Counted from the stretch's first letter, positions 1-12,165 are shown. The stretch: DNA of 64,000 nt from Tetrapyrgos nigripes (GCA_013368315.1 JAACJM010000109.1:203066-267065); one strand, 5' to 3'. Numbers and translations: made by a program. Notes: generated by a model not told the origin, from the sequence alone.

Positions 1-1
1 C

Positions 2-1399
2 GCTCATGGGACAACGAGTGATGGGGCGAATGTCACATTTGCGTTTAACGGTGAGTATTATTTTTGTACTAACGAGGTACGCTCAACACTTACTAAAATT
101 TTGGACCCGGACGCATCATAATAGGTACCGGATACTCTGTATTCGGCAGTTATCTCTTCCCTGGACGTTCTCCCAAAGGTCGTATCGCTTGCTTTTTGGA
201 TGGGAACCCCGCTGCGGACGATTTCATCGAATGGCCCAAAGGCCAGGACCCTAGTATCTCCGATTCGCCGGGAAACATCGTCCTCACCTGTGGAAACCAA
301 ATACCACAGGGGGAGCACGAGCTAGTAATCAGCGTCGACAGCCTCATCAACTCTACATTTTTTTTGGATTATATTCTATACGAACCGATATCCACTGGAT
401 TAAATGGAGAAGATGGGGAGGAAGTGATGATGATAGGGAATCCTCTTGAGACGTTGTTTGCTGCGTCTTCGGAGTACTATGTTGTGGACTTTAATAGTGG
501 GTGGGCGGTAAATGATCACTTCCCCAGTGTGGATACGAGAACACCCGGTGCGTCTGTTACGGTGGATTTCAATGGTGTGTGCTTCTTCGTATTCATATGT
601 AGGCGCGTTCAGAGTTGGTGCTAACGACTACTACCGCTTTTTTCTTCTTGGAATATCATTAGGAACTTCTATCCAGCTCTATGGCAACCTCGGCGTGGGA
701 AGTAATCTCTCCAACAGTGCCATCTATCAATTAGATGACCAACCCGAACAATCCTTCCCACTTGTTCCACCATTTGATGGATCTAACCTCTTCTTCATAC
801 AACAGTTCTTCAACCTTCCCGGGTTATCTCCTACGGAAGAACACAGACTCGTAGTCAAACACAATGGCACTGAGGAAGGGATGGCTCTCTCCCTTGATTA
901 CTTTGTTGTCGAGACAGTTGCGCCAGGGACTGTGGTATCTTCAGCGCCTTTGAATCACTCATCACCATCACCGTCATCGCCTGTGTCAGTAACAACTGGG
1001 AAACATCACCTCGGCGCAGGAGCACTCGGTGGAATAATTGCCGGTGCGGTCGTCCTACTCGTGCTGTGTGGAATCGGTTCATGTCTATGGCTAAAAAGTC
1101 GTCGAAAGGCTCGGAACAAACGAGTGAATCTGGATTCTACACTATTAGCACACACCGAGGTTACTAGGTCTGATTTCAACCAGCTACGTTGGGGAAACTT
1201 GAAGTTACAACAACGTTTAGCTGTCCTGAGTAGGAATCAAGACGCTGAGTCCTCAGGACAACTTGATTTCGAGATCGTCGGGGTAGAGCGGAGGGAAAGT
1301 CAGCTAGTGGTTCACGCGGATAGTGGCTGGAGGGTGGAGCAGCGGAGAGGTGCAGATGCAGAGACACGAGAGGTCCCCCCTACATATACAGAGGCGTAA
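2..1399 (+). CDS. Single-pass membrane protein, N-terminus cut off by window edge
   Basis: Three exons are visible: 2-50, 125-574 and 663-1399. Both junctions fall inside the same repeated motif (phenylalanine-asparagine-glycine, then a short beta-strand ending in tyrosine-glycine or phenylalanine-glycine), which argues that they are right. The extracellular part looks like two beta-rich, galactose-binding-like repeats, a layout common in basidiomycete surface proteins. A Ser/Pro-rich stalk follows, then one hydrophobic segment (about 1012-1095, Gly/Ala/Val/Leu-rich), a basic stop-transfer stretch (KSRRKARNKR) and a cytoplasmic tail of about 90 residues. The tail ends in PPTYTEA, containing a PPxY motif of the kind bound by WW domains of Rsp5-type ubiquitin ligases; that link is inference. 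The function is unknown. Membrane topology is well supported; the fold assignment is tentative. The true start lies upstream of the window. Confidence 0.8.
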
Positions 1400-1409
1400 A
1401 TTGGTCAAA

Positions 1410-1556
1410 TTGTACTTTCACTTTCATTAGGTTGTACTTTCACTTTCATTAAGTTGTACTTTCACTTTCATTAGGTTGTACTTTCACTTTCATTGGGTTG
1501 TTCTTTCACTTTCATTAGGTTGTACTTTCATTTTCATTAGGTTGTGCTTTCATTGG
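1410..1556 (+). repeat. 22-bp tandem repeat, about 6.5 copies
   Basis: The unit TTGTACTTTCACTTTCATTAGG starts at 1410, 1432, 1454, 1476, 1498 and 1520, exactly 22 bp apart, with a shortened seventh copy at 1542. Copies differ by single substitutions. The array begins 10 bases after the stop codon of the membrane-protein gene, so it probably lies in its 3' UTR. Confidence 0.93.
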
Positions 1557-2306
1557 ATTCGCTGATATGTAATTCAATTGTATTATTATTGTATATCCAA
1601 CGCGATACCGACAGATGGGGAGAACTAAAAAGCATGCCTGCGTACATAGTAGGTGTTCTTCAAGTTATAATCTGGGGCTTCCACGCAAGGGGAGTCAGGA
1701 TGGTGTAGAGCCATATAGGGATGGTTAGTTAGTCCAGCCATCAGGCTGTTAAAAACTTTTTTGGAATACCCCTATCTGAGGGTGTGGACAGGGCTTTTGG
1801 GGACTATGACCAGTAAAGCCAGCTTGAAATAACATTTCAGAGCCTCTGCCATTGTACAAATGAGCTCTAAAGGGTGTCAAGGAGTGAGATGGTCAAGAGT
1901 AGTTATTGTGCAGACAGGATGATATTATCTTTGGAGATAAGTAAATGTCTATGTGATTTATTATTTCCTAATATGGTATATCTTGCTTACGTACAGTTAG
2001 TTAGTCCAGCCGTCAGGCCCCTTGCTTCCGCGTGTGGCTATGCAATTTCCAAATTGGAAGGCATTGAGGCGAGATTACCGAGCACAGCAACTTCTGTCAG
2101 CAAGCTTCAAGGGCAATCTGGTATGAGGAAATCTCTTGCTTTCTGAGTATTTATTGCCTCGACATGGTACAAAGCCAAGTGGCATAAAGCGAGAGTAACT
2201 AGGCGCGACGCGTCAAGTTGACATGTGACCGTACTCCCACGCAAAAATTTGGTGTTCACCTGGACACATCGTATGATAATGGTACCCAGTTTCTTTCTGC
2301 TCCTCC
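1557..2306. other. Intergenic region upstream of ERG7
   Basis: I see no coding exon here. A 20-bp motif (TTAGTTAGTCCAGCC followed by a TCAGG variant) occurs twice, near 1726 and 1998, so part of the region may be an old duplication. The ERG7 promoter and 5' UTR must lie in the right half; I could not pick a TATA box with confidence. Confidence 0.4.
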
Positions 2307-5249
2307 ATGTACAACCGTATAGACGTACCGACATCAGGTGAAGAAACCTTTACCAACTATGCAAGATGGAGACTTTTAGTAAATGATGGCGGTCGTCACA
2401 CTTGGCATTACCTCCAGACTGACGAGGAATGTGCGGAATGGCCTCAGAATACGGTAGACAAATTCTGGCTGGGATTGGAGACGGTGAGTAATATCTAATG
2501 TGATAAAAGAAGTACCTGTGCTCATTTGCAGCAGAATGTACCCAAACTACCTCGAGCAAAAGACGCGTTTGAAGCCGCGAAGAACGGGTATACGTTTTAC
2601 AAGCATCTTCAGTCGGACGATGGACATTGGTCTGGAGAATATGGCGGTCCCATGTTTCTCCTTCCAGGACTAGTCATCAGCTCATACATCTCTGGAATGT
2701 CGTTCAAGGACGCAGAACGCCGAGAAATGATTCGCTATCTCATTAACCGCGCTCATCCCGAAGACGGAGGCTGGGGAATGTGAGTACAGCTCATCCGTGT
2801 TTCCTCTCCTTCTCCACCTCTGACTTCTTCCTACCTCATAATAGCCACATAGAAGGCCACTCCACCGTCTTCGGCACCGCTCTCAACTACGTCTCTCTCC
2901 GTCTCCTAGGCATGTCCCCGGACCACCCCGTCTGCACTAAAGCTCGCGGCACCCTACACAAACTCGGCGGAGCCTGTGCCATACCCGCCTGGGGTAAATT
3001 CTGGCTATCCCTCCTCAACGTCTACGATTGGGCAGGAAACAACCCCGTCCCTCCCGAACTCTGGCTTCTCCCCGAATGGCTTCCTTTCCACCCAAGTAAA
3101 TGGTGGATCCACACTCGGGCGGTGTACATCCCAATGAGTTACCTCTATGGCCTACGCGTCAAGGCTCCAGAGGACGATCTCATCCTCTCATTGAGGGAGG
3201 AACTATACCCACAGGATTTCTACTCGATAGACTGGCCCGCTCAACGAAACAACATCTCCAAAGCCGACTTGTATTCGCCCCATTCCATGCTATTCGATAT
3301 GATCGCCGTTATCCTATCCTCTTACGAACTCTGTTCCATCCCTCCCCTGCGCCGAGCAGCCTTAGACAAAGCCTACAAACTCGTCGTCATGGATGACGAA
3401 AACACCTCGTACCAAACTCTCGCTCCCGTTGGTAAAATGTTCAACCTCGTCGCTCGTGTCTATACCGAAGGCCGATCTTCCGACGCATGGCGTCTCCACG
3501 AAGAAAAAACGTGCAGACTTTATGTGGCTCGGAAAAGAAGGAATGATGGTATGCGGGACAAATGGATCTCAGTTGTGGGATATTGGGTTTATTGCGCAGG
3601 CGGTTTGTGAGACGGGGTTGGCGGAGATGGAGGAGAATAGGACGAGTTTGTTGAAAGCGCTTGAGTGGTTGGAGGGGGGACAGATGGTGGAGGATCCAAA
3701 GTGGTACAAGGAGGCGTATAGGCATAGGACGAAGGGGGCTTGGGGGTTTAGTACGAGGGAACAAGGGTATACGGTTAGTGATTGTACGGGAGAAGGGTTG
3801 AAGGCGACTATTTACTTGCAGAATCTTGAGTATGTGTTCCTTGCTTTTCTCGCATTCTGATCTTCTGACCACTGCCGTAGCTTCACACCCAACTTCATCT
3901 CTGAAGAACGACTATGCTGGGCCGTGGACACGCTACTGTCGTTACAAAATCCCAATGGAGGGTTTGCTAGTTATGAGCTTGTTCGTGGGCCTCATTGGCT
4001 AGAGCTTTTGAACCCTGCCGAAGTTTTCGGTACGTTTCTGTTACTTGGTTTGCCTTTGCCTTTGCGCCGAGACTTTACTCTTTGGTGTACTGACGAGATG
4101 TGTATGTTGATACATAGGTGATATCATGACAGAATACTGTTACCCAGAATGTACGACCTCTGTCATAACCTCACTCTCCATCTTCCGGAAACATATTCCT
4201 CATTACCGGTCAAAAGACATTGAGTACGTCTATTCCTTTTTCTCTTTTCTTTTGTTAACACGCCATCGTACTCACTACATACCCATCCTCCCACTTAACC
4301 CCCAAAACAGAACCACCATCCATAAAGCAATCAATTACCTCCACACCGCCCAGAAACCCACCGGTGGCTGGGTCGGTTCCTGGGGAATCTGTTTCACCTA
4401 CGCGACAATGTTTGCTTGCGAATCCCTCGCTCTTGTCGGAGAAACATATGAGAATAGTGTTTACTCAAGGAGAGCTTGTGAGTTTTTGTTGGGAAAGCAG
4501 AAGGAGGATGGGGGTTGGGGGGAAAGTTATAAGGTGGGTTTTTTTTTTTTTTTTTTTTTTTGGGCAGCTACTAAACCGTTTTTTCCTTTTTTTTTTTTTC
4601 AAACAAATCTTTGTGCTCCATATAGTCATGCGAACAAGCCGCATGGGTCGAACACGCCAACACCCAGATCGTTCAAACGTGCTGGGCAGCAATGGCGTTG
4701 ATGTATGCTGGGTATCCACGTGCGGAACCGATAGAGAAAGCGGTCAAGTTGGTGATGAGTAGGCAGCTTGATGTGAGTTCTTCTCCTTTTCTTCTGTTTT
4801 CGCCTCCTTCTCTGTTTTGCTACTGTCTTTTCTCTCTCTCCTATTTGTCTCTTTCGTTTTTTTTTAAAAAAGTTTTTTTTGGTTTCATCTTCGTCGATAA
4901 CTAACCATCTCACCCCCTCCCCCATCGTTGTCACAAACAGGACGGCTCCTGGCCCCAAGAAGCCATCGAAGGCATCTTCAACAAAACCTGTGCCATTTCG
5001 TATCCCAACTTCAAGTTTTCGTTCCCGATCTGGATGTTGGGTAAGGCTCATTGGTATTTGAAGAAATTGAGAGGAGAGTCGGTGCCTGAGGGGGCTGGGG
5101 AGGTGGTTGTTAGGCATAGGAGGGAGAAGCCTGGGATGGATGAGGCGAGGGCGAAGGTTAAGGCGAATGGGATCTATGCTAATGGCAATGGTGTCAACGG
5201 CAATGGCAATGGTGTGCACGGAAATGGTAACGGTGTTAACGGATACTAG
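2307..5249 (+). CDS. ERG7: Lanosterol synthase (2,3-oxidosqualene cyclase), with one apparent frameshift
   Basis: Oxidosqualene cyclases turn 2,3-oxidosqualene into lanosterol, the first cyclic sterol of ergosterol synthesis, at ER or lipid-droplet membranes. Exons as I read them: 2307-2483, 2532-2774, 2825-3829, 3881-4029, 4118-4223, 4311-4533, 4626-4772, 4941-5249. QW-type repeats are clear ([54 protein letters not shown]). The catalytic-acid motif appears as [11 protein letters not shown], keeping the Asp of DCTxE. Length is near the family norm. In exon 3 the reading frame shifts by one in the A-run 3504-3509; removing one A joins both sides through [12 protein letters not shown]. The C-terminus carries an odd tail of Asn-Gly repeats (5170-5246). 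Two introns hold long T-runs (about 22 T at 4538-4560). Start chosen at the first ATG giving the family N-terminus. It could be a paralogous triterpene cyclase, but lanosterol synthase is likelier. Confidence 0.93.
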
Positions 5250-5866
5250 ACTGAAACGGGACGGGGCATGGGCGGTCGGGAGTGTGAGGCTGGGTATCGG
5301 TGTGCGAGAAGACACTGGACAATGAATGGGTTTTGAGATACTTGTGCTATGCTTATGCTGTTCGATAGCTACATAGAGGAGTCTTGGAGGATTCTTGATT
5401 CGTATACCCAGTATGCTTGTACTGTATCATCGATTAATCATGATGCTGGCAAAGAAGTGCATTGCGAATGTATTTCTTTGTGTTTTCTTGGTGTATTTTC
5501 CTCGTTTTGATGAACGATCTGATCTATACCTTTTACTTTGCTTTCGATAAGGTAGGTCTACAAGTATCGACGGAGGAAAGTGTTACATGGGAGGCCGCGA
5601 CTGAACTGAGAAACATGAACTCAATTCCGTGGCCACGAACCACTACTCTCAGACTCATCCGAAAGGCCGTATCCGTCTCAGGGACGCTATCAAAAAGGTT
5701 TACGGTCCTCAGCTAAACAGAGATCTCAATCTCTCAGACAGACGCCTCCAAAGCGTACTCATTAGCCACATATCGTATGCAGGTCCTCTATTGATCTAAA
5801 TAAATTCAAGTCATTCATTCTAAATACTAAGTACAATTGCAAGCTTGGTAAATGCTCAAAATTTTA
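5250..5866. other. ERG7 3' flank, no gene seen
   Basis: The ERG7 3' UTR should lie here. An ATG-initiated reading frame of 84 codons (5462-5716) shows no recognisable family, so I do not call it. A candidate poly(A) signal, AATAAATTCAAG, is near 5801 but would lie far from the stop codon. Confidence 0.35.
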
Positions 5867-6290
5867 AGCTCCTTCGACCCCCTTATATTGAATCATGTTA
5901 GGGAATGGAGCATAAACCATCTATGATGAGGTGAGAACATGATTACTTGGAAAATGTAGAGAAAAAATACTCACATCGCGGTAAACACCTTGTAGTCTCA
6001 TTCTCATCAGACATTTCCCGGAAACAAAGGCACCTTCAGGGCTCAGCCAGGCCTCATCAGGAAAAAATAATCGGCTACAATGTTCCCACCCATGATATCT
6101 GAATCTCGGTAAATCACAACCGAGGCTCCGGAGCGTCAGGAGCATCGGGTAGGCCCCGTAGTCGCCATTGGTGGATGTGTAGCTGTCAGTAGTCTTAGTA
6201 ACTACTGAGTCAACTTACATAGTTGGATAGTGAAAGAGGACCTGGAAAACCCATTCCGCCAATCATAAAAGAGGATGTCAATGATATTTT
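5867..6290 (-). other. Possible exons of an unidentified gene
   Basis: On the minus strand an open stretch (about 6170-5975; it includes LLTLRSLGCDLPRFRYHGWE and FFPDEAWLSPEGAF) ends at a clean GTGAGT donor. It then splices in phase to a terminal exon ending MIQYKGVEGA and a stop near 5867. Upstream, another open stretch reads through GGMGFPGPLSLSNY to a GTAAGT donor, but the obvious acceptor does not keep the frame. I do not recognise the protein. It lies just beyond the end of the Plavaka transposase, on the same strand, so it could be element cargo, a host gene fragment, or chance. Confidence 0.3.
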
Positions 6291-6320
6291 CCCGTTGTTA
6301 TCAGTGTAAGTAAGTGATAG

Positions 6321-9300
6321 CTATCTACATTTTTTTTTCTTCGGTCTCCTTGCGCCATTTCCATCGACTGCTTCTGCTGCCTCCCGTCTTGCGATTTCGG
6401 CCTCAGGCTGTTCATGAAGATGTGTATGGTATCGGAAAAGGAGAAAGTCCCGATAGCGCAGATAAGGATTAATGTAAAAGGTCGTGCACCTATCCAGAGC
6501 TTCTGCCGAACTCCATGCAATATTGTCAGTGCTACTACCAAACTCAGGAATGAGATGACATGTCTGTTGAATATATTTAGCCAGCACAATGTCAGAGTGT
6601 TGTTCATGCTGACGTTTGGCATAAGCCAGTTCATATGTCCCAAGAGCTTTGTGATACTTATGGAATGGTTTTGAACCAGTCCACGAAGGCTAACATGGGC
6701 GAGGAAGGTGTGACTTCAGGTGGTAACTTGAACAGAAGTCTAACTCGAGCAACTTGAAGACCTAGAACCATACAAGTATCAGAAAAATTTGTACATAGAT
6801 TTCGTTACCAAACAGGGATAGTTGGGATTTCTCACGCACCACTTAGGGGCCCTTGATCCCTATCTGGACTACGAGTTCGTATGAGGACTGTGCTTGTTTT
6901 AGCTGGGGTAGGTGGCTTCACTCCTTTCGTTGTGATAGAGCCTGGTACCAGAGTTGTGGCGTACACGGTGTCAGAAGTCTTCTCGCTTTCGGCTTCTGCA
7001 ATGGAAGGAAGAGATAATACAAGCTTTTTCCACACTGGGAAACAAAGTTCTGAACGATCTGGAAGTGTGTCGGTGGGTATATTTTGAGAGTCGAGAAACC
7101 TAGGCAAGTACCAGTTGAAGAAGAATTCACCGCAGTGAAATTCTCTTTCAATTTGGTCAACAGTAACCGCGGGAAGAGAAGGCTTCTTTGCGAACCGGAA
7201 GGTTACGCGGCGTTCGGAATTCGGATCCGCATCCGAAACTGCATCACCATCACCATCGTCGCTGTCAACATCGCCGTCAACGTCGTCCTCCACCAACTCT
7301 TGTTTACTCTCCGCCAACTCCTCTTCCAGCTTTGCTTTATACCACGGAATAACCCAACCCATGAACTGGTCCCTTATATGAATTGCTTCTTGTCGTGCAA
7401 GCCATCTCGTCATCTGGACTTGGAAGTTTCGCTTGTTGGAGGCCCTATATGCTAGTTTGGCAAGATCTATGTGAAGACGCTCAGAAGATTCCGAGTTGAA
7501 GCCATCGTTGGTTCCCCGAGAACGTATGCTCTCACAATAATGCGAGACATTGTGGATTTTACTGATGTTAAAGTGTTCTTTGATCCCCAGCTCCTGGAAA
7601 ACCTCCTTACGCTCGTGAAATGCTGACCACGCCTTGTCCATTGCCCCCAGAGACATATCAGTATGGGCCTCAAAATGGGCATAAAACATGAAGTCCTCCA
7701 GTGCTCGAACTGCCTCCAATACTCTCGTGTCCACTGCACCAGCCAGCAGTCCAGGGTAGACTTTTGACATTGCCCTGTATTCGTTCCCGGTCCATTGAGT
7801 GACGGAGGAGATGCCTTTCGAGAAATGGCGGAGGTTGGGATGAGGTGTCATGGTGCGAAATCTATTGTCAATTTCCTTCTCCGCTAATTTCTTGTCGCCT
7901 ATAGCACTTTGAGCCCACTTTGCAACATGGTCCCCAAAAACCCCTTTGTGCAGCTGGTGAAGCAGGTCAGGTGTCATGCACTCGAAGATATTGCAGTATG
8001 GTAAGTTGCGCCAGAATGGGTTAATGGGTCGTAGTTGCTGATTCCGGAACTCTGCAGGTTTCTCCTCTCGTGACTCGAGCAACAATGTTGTTAAGGTTGA
8101 TGCCGGGTAGCGCGCTGTGCTGTAGCCTAGTTCACCACGCTCCTCAGGAGCAACGGTACATCTTGGGCAAGAGTTTTCCTTGCAGCAGCATACCAGGCAT
8201 TGTTCCGGGTAGTCGGCGATATACGCAGCCAGCAAAGGATACACGAGCCGCTCATACCCATCTGCACACACCATCTTCACTCCATCCCTTCCGGCTTTCT
8301 CGAGTGGCTCGAGCATCTTCTTCATACAGTCATGAAAGAGCTGATAACCCATTTGAGAACGGCGCTTCCTGGAGAAGCACTCAAGTTTGGACACAGGGAT
8401 ATACCCAAGCAGGAGGAATGCACGTGAAGAAGGTTTGCGTCTCATATTCTTTTCAATGTTTCCTATGCTGAGATATACTGGCCAAGCTTTCTTGTCACCG
8501 CTGAACGTTGAAAGTTGTGTCTGGTCTGAGGCAATAATACCTGGAGCTATGGTACCGAGTTCACTGGGGAGCTTTTTCTGAAAGCAGTAAAGTGAGTCTA
8601 TCTTCGTGATATCACTCAGGCCTGCACTAACCTGTGTATCCCACCACCAGTTACAGGTCCACATTTCATTGTATTCTCTATTCTTCATATCCTTGTCTCG
8701 GAAATAACGCACCGGTGCGTATTGCTGATGTCCTCGAAACTCAACATTGCCCATTAACTCCTTGACCACGTCAACAGGATCACGATGCCATAGCTCCAAG
8801 ACCTCAGTCAGAGGTTTTCCTTCAGAGTCCATCAAGTCTCCCTGTACTTTCATTGGTGTACATTTGAAAGAAGGACCACGTTCGAGAGAATCCACCAGTT
8901 GAAGAAGTGAGCGGCTGTTATGAAAGGATGGTTGGATATCCTCATGTATCTGTAGGGATTTGGTTAGCTTCAGTAATATCATTAATTCTTTTCCATGGAC
9001 ATACTACTTTGAGTTTGCAGAACTCGTCTATCTTTTTTTGACTGACCCCAGAATTCATCAACCACCGCACTAATTCCCATTCTTTCTCAGACTGAAATGG
9101 AGTCCAAGGTTCCAGACCCTTCATGCTCTGTAGCTGGTGCAACTTTTCGAAGTTGGTAGGCATAGGTTTGTCATTGAGCGACATACCGGCGGGGCCAGGA
9201 AACTTCATAGCATATATATATCCATCATCACCATACACAGACTTCGGGTCATTGGTAGTGTCATCCTCTACTTCCTCTACACTTGTCCTTTTCCTGGGGG

Positions 9301-9559
9301 TAATGGGAATGGTTTCAGCGTCCAAGTCAGCTAGATCGGCTTCCAGAATTGGCGGTATAAACACTGTTGACATATTGTCATCAGAGTCAATGTGTAGCTG
9401 GGCAGGCAGGGTGGTCCTCGGTTCCTGGTCTATGTCAGAGTCAGGTTCATCGAACGCGTCCTCGTCTTTTTGACGGCAAAATTCCGTTCGAGAAATGTGT
9501 ACCCGTAACGCCTTGTTATCATCAGCGGAAAACCGACAGTATGGGCAGAGAATGGTCAT
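6321..9559 (-). mobile_element. Plavaka-type (CACTA-like) transposase gene
   Basis: Exons on the minus strand: 9559-9008, 8949-8632, 8577-6840 and 6761-6321. The intron 8631-8578 is 54 nt and open, so a naive reading frame runs through it. The protein starts with a C2H2-like finger (CPYCRFSADDNKALRVH), then an acidic linker. The Plavaka core follows: WTCNWWWDTQ, IIASDQTQLSTFSGDK, VYLSIGNI, DYPEQCLVCCCKENSCPRC, CMTPDLLHQLHKGVFGDH and SSERLHIDLAKLAYRASNKR. An acidic spacer (near 7265-7330) and the family's C-terminal part (LQVARVRLLFKLPPE, YIQQTCHLIPEFG) complete it. The last exon breaks at the run TTTT 6669-6672: dropping one base restores WFKPFHKYHKALG. This family moves DNA by cut-and-paste. 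I could not place the element's terminal inverted repeats. The frameshift means it is either dead or mis-sequenced at one base. Confidence 0.9.
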
Positions 9560-9716
9560 AGGGAAGCGGAGGTAAGAGGTACGTCTGAAAAATGTTTATC
9601 CGAGATGTGCTAAAAATTCGCTTCACAACCCGCCACCGGCCATCACTTTTACTTGTCATTTTTTATTGTTTCAGAACCACTTGTTCCTCTTACCGCTACC
9701 ATCGGGTCATTCTCTT
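9560..9716. promoter_or_regulatory. 157-bp divergent promoter interval
   Basis: The start codons of the transposase (minus, 9559) and the DUF6532-like gene (plus, 9717) are only 157 bp apart, so both must use control sequence in this interval unless upstream non-coding exons exist. It is AT-rich with pyrimidine runs. No firm TATA box was identified. Confidence 0.55.
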
Positions 9717-11857
9717 ATGCCACCCAAATCAAAGCGCACTTCGGATGTCTTTGATGATGAAGACAATGCTTCAAGTCCAGAGGCACACCATTTACGTCGA
9801 CGAAGCCAACGAGTGTCTCAAGATACCACTGCCAGCAAAAAATCCAAGGTGGCCCGAAGTGGTCAAAAGAGAGGTACCGTTCCATTGTTCTCTGCTATCC
9901 TTTCAGGTCTGATGACACTGCACTTTCTTTCAGAGAAACAGAACAAGACCATCTCCAACGCTGAGCTAGTACGCTTAGAAAAGCAAGCTAATGAGCTAAA
10001 AAAATTGATTGCGCAGCAAAAACAAGCTGGTACGTGTCTACAAAAGCAATTGATACTGCTTCTAATATCTCTCTTTTAGCCGCTACTCAACTCGATGACG
10101 AGGACGGGGATGAGGAAGAAGACAACAAATTTGATGATGACGACGACGACGACAATAGCAAAGACATGGAAGTTGAAGTTGAGAGTGAAGATGAGCCAGG
10201 TTTCACTATGGCTGGTGCTGATGATGACACTATACGGTTTGCAGCTGTCTCTACCGTGAGTTTATTCACTCTGCAGATAAGATACTTTGCTCATTATTGC
10301 GCAGATTACCCCTATGCGCACTATTACAACATCTGCTCCACCTCATATTGATTTGACACGCATTCGTCGTAAAAATGGGAAGATAGTTCCAATAACACCT
10401 CGCAACGCATATATGTCTGTTCCGTCAAGTGGCAATGGCTCAGAACATGAAGAACCCAACCATTCACAGGAAGAGACAACGGCTGCAAACATTATCACTC
10501 CCACAATCTCTCGTCAAGCTGGGCCCATCCAGCTCTTCCAGGTGAGCTTATTATATACCTCAAGTGCTCATACTTAAGTCAAAAATATTCCCAGACCAAC
10601 AACGCTTCACAGCAATCTTCTGCCACAGTTACTGATGCTACCGACACTACCGTCACTACTATTAATAATGCTAACTCAGGATCAGCTGATAGTACAGGTC
10701 AACGGTCAACCTTATCCTTCTCCAGCGACTACAAACCCGGAGGTAAACCCAAGGCAGAAGATTATGATTCTGAAGGCAAAGCTATACTTGTCCGGGCATG
10801 TGCTTACTATGAGGCCAAGGTCCTAGGTGTCAAGGGCTTTCCAGACAGTTCAACGCAAATTGGTTGGGCGAGAAAAGCATTCCGTGATGCTTGCCGTGTT
10901 GCTGAAAAGGACTATGAGTGTGACAAAAGAATTGAACGATTGGTAAGCCATTTTTTTATATACATATACACCGTTAACAAGGCTGCTTCTAGTTGAAGGG
11001 TCGTGGCAGCCGCATTCGTGGGGACATGCTTCGCTTTGTCGAGGAAGCTGTGATGTCTACATTTGGTTTCACAAAGGATACAAGCAAAAAGGCCAAACGT
11101 CAAAATCTTGAGTTATATGACGCATTGTCAGATGATATGAGGTTTGCTTTCAAGGTACTACCATTGAGTCTCTTACTCTCCACCTATGAAGCCTCTGACT
11201 GACACATATGCTTAGGACACTACCAATTGTACAGGATTCGCTGAGAATCCTGTATTTCAGCTCATTCTCCGTCTGGCGTGCTTTGGACAAGGCCATGATT
11301 CACCCGGAATTGTGTTCGCTCGGTTTTTTGACCCTGTCTCCCTGGAAACACTCGCATTATTCATGACTCAGGTAACGCTATACTGTTCCCCCTGGAAAAA
11401 GCTTTTGACTTGTTCTTTTGTAGATTCATCACATCATGCGCCAGTGGTCTACTGGTATCTATATACGACATGGCAAGACGAATCCTTTCTCTGAGACTGG
11501 GTACACTGCTATTCATAAAAAACACCTTCACGAACTTCAGCTATGGCAGGAATTGAACGAGTACGTTGTTACGCAGATCCGAAAGCGAATGTATACACGA
11601 GCCCGGTAAGTAGTCATCCCTGAGGAGAAGTATAATTCCTCATTCCGGATACTATGTAATACAGCGCGAAGTCTGGTATCGACCCACCAAAAATCAAATC
11701 ACTTATTACCGGAGAACTACAGGATAAGATCGCTCAGGAATTAGCAGGGCGGACCGGCGATACGGAATCTGAGAGAGAAGATGACGAGAATGAAGAGGAA
11801 GAAGAGGGTGGCCAAGTACTGCAACAGGGTCAGGCAGGAGACGGTCCTGGGGAATAG
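9717..11857 (+). CDS. Nuclear-looking DUF6532-like protein paired with the transposase
   Basis: Nine exons join in frame: 9717-9873, 9934-10029, 10080-10255, 10305-10541, 10595-10942, 10993-11154, 11216-11371, 11424-11605, 11665-11857. The N-terminal third has a basic stretch (SKKSKVARSGQKRE), a predicted coiled coil (LVRLEKQANELKKLIAQQKQ) and an Asp/Glu-rich tract (about 10096-10200). A Ser/Thr-rich linker leads to the conserved domain: ILVRACAYYEAKVLG, KGFPDSSTQIGWARKAFRDAC, GRGSRIRGDMLRFVEEAV, FQLILRLACFGQG and KKHLHELQLWQELNEYV. This matches my memory of DUF6532, a basidiomycete family of unknown function. The acidic C-terminus ends in Glu/Gly-rich sequence. It diverges from the Plavaka transposase across 157 bp, so it may be the element's second gene; the nuclear role is inferred from composition only. 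No defects seen. Confidence 0.82.
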
Positions 11858-12165
11858 CAGAAGTACCACAGGTGGATCAGTCAGAAACTAGGAAGTATGA
11901 TACCTATTAGTCTTAATACATTTTATTCTTCATCCATTTGTCCATCGTTGAGCAATGTTTTGAGGAATCTCATTTGGTATTTCAGCTGTGGATCTAGCCT
12001 CTATGTTGCGCTCTGTAGTGTCCTGGGCCAATATAGGCTACCAAGACACCATAGGTTATGCAGTACAGGCACATGGATACAGGTAAATATGGAGATATCA
12101 TGCTAGTGCTATGGAGTGCTACGGAGTGCTCAATACATGGCGGATGTACTACGCGACTATCAATG
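11858..12165. other. Spacer between DUF6532-like gene and hAT relic
   Basis: Short AT-rich spacer with no coding signal. Near 12110-12130 an imperfect direct repeat of TGCTATGGAGTGCTACGGAG appears. Confidence 0.35.

Noticed and set aside
4465..5315. Minus-strand frames with Lys/Arg/Ser runs over ERG7 introns
   Set aside because: They are produced by poly-T introns and the complement of ERG7 exons.
8070..8471. Plus-strand open frames across the Plavaka transposase
   Set aside because: They are shadows of a well-supported minus-strand coding exon.
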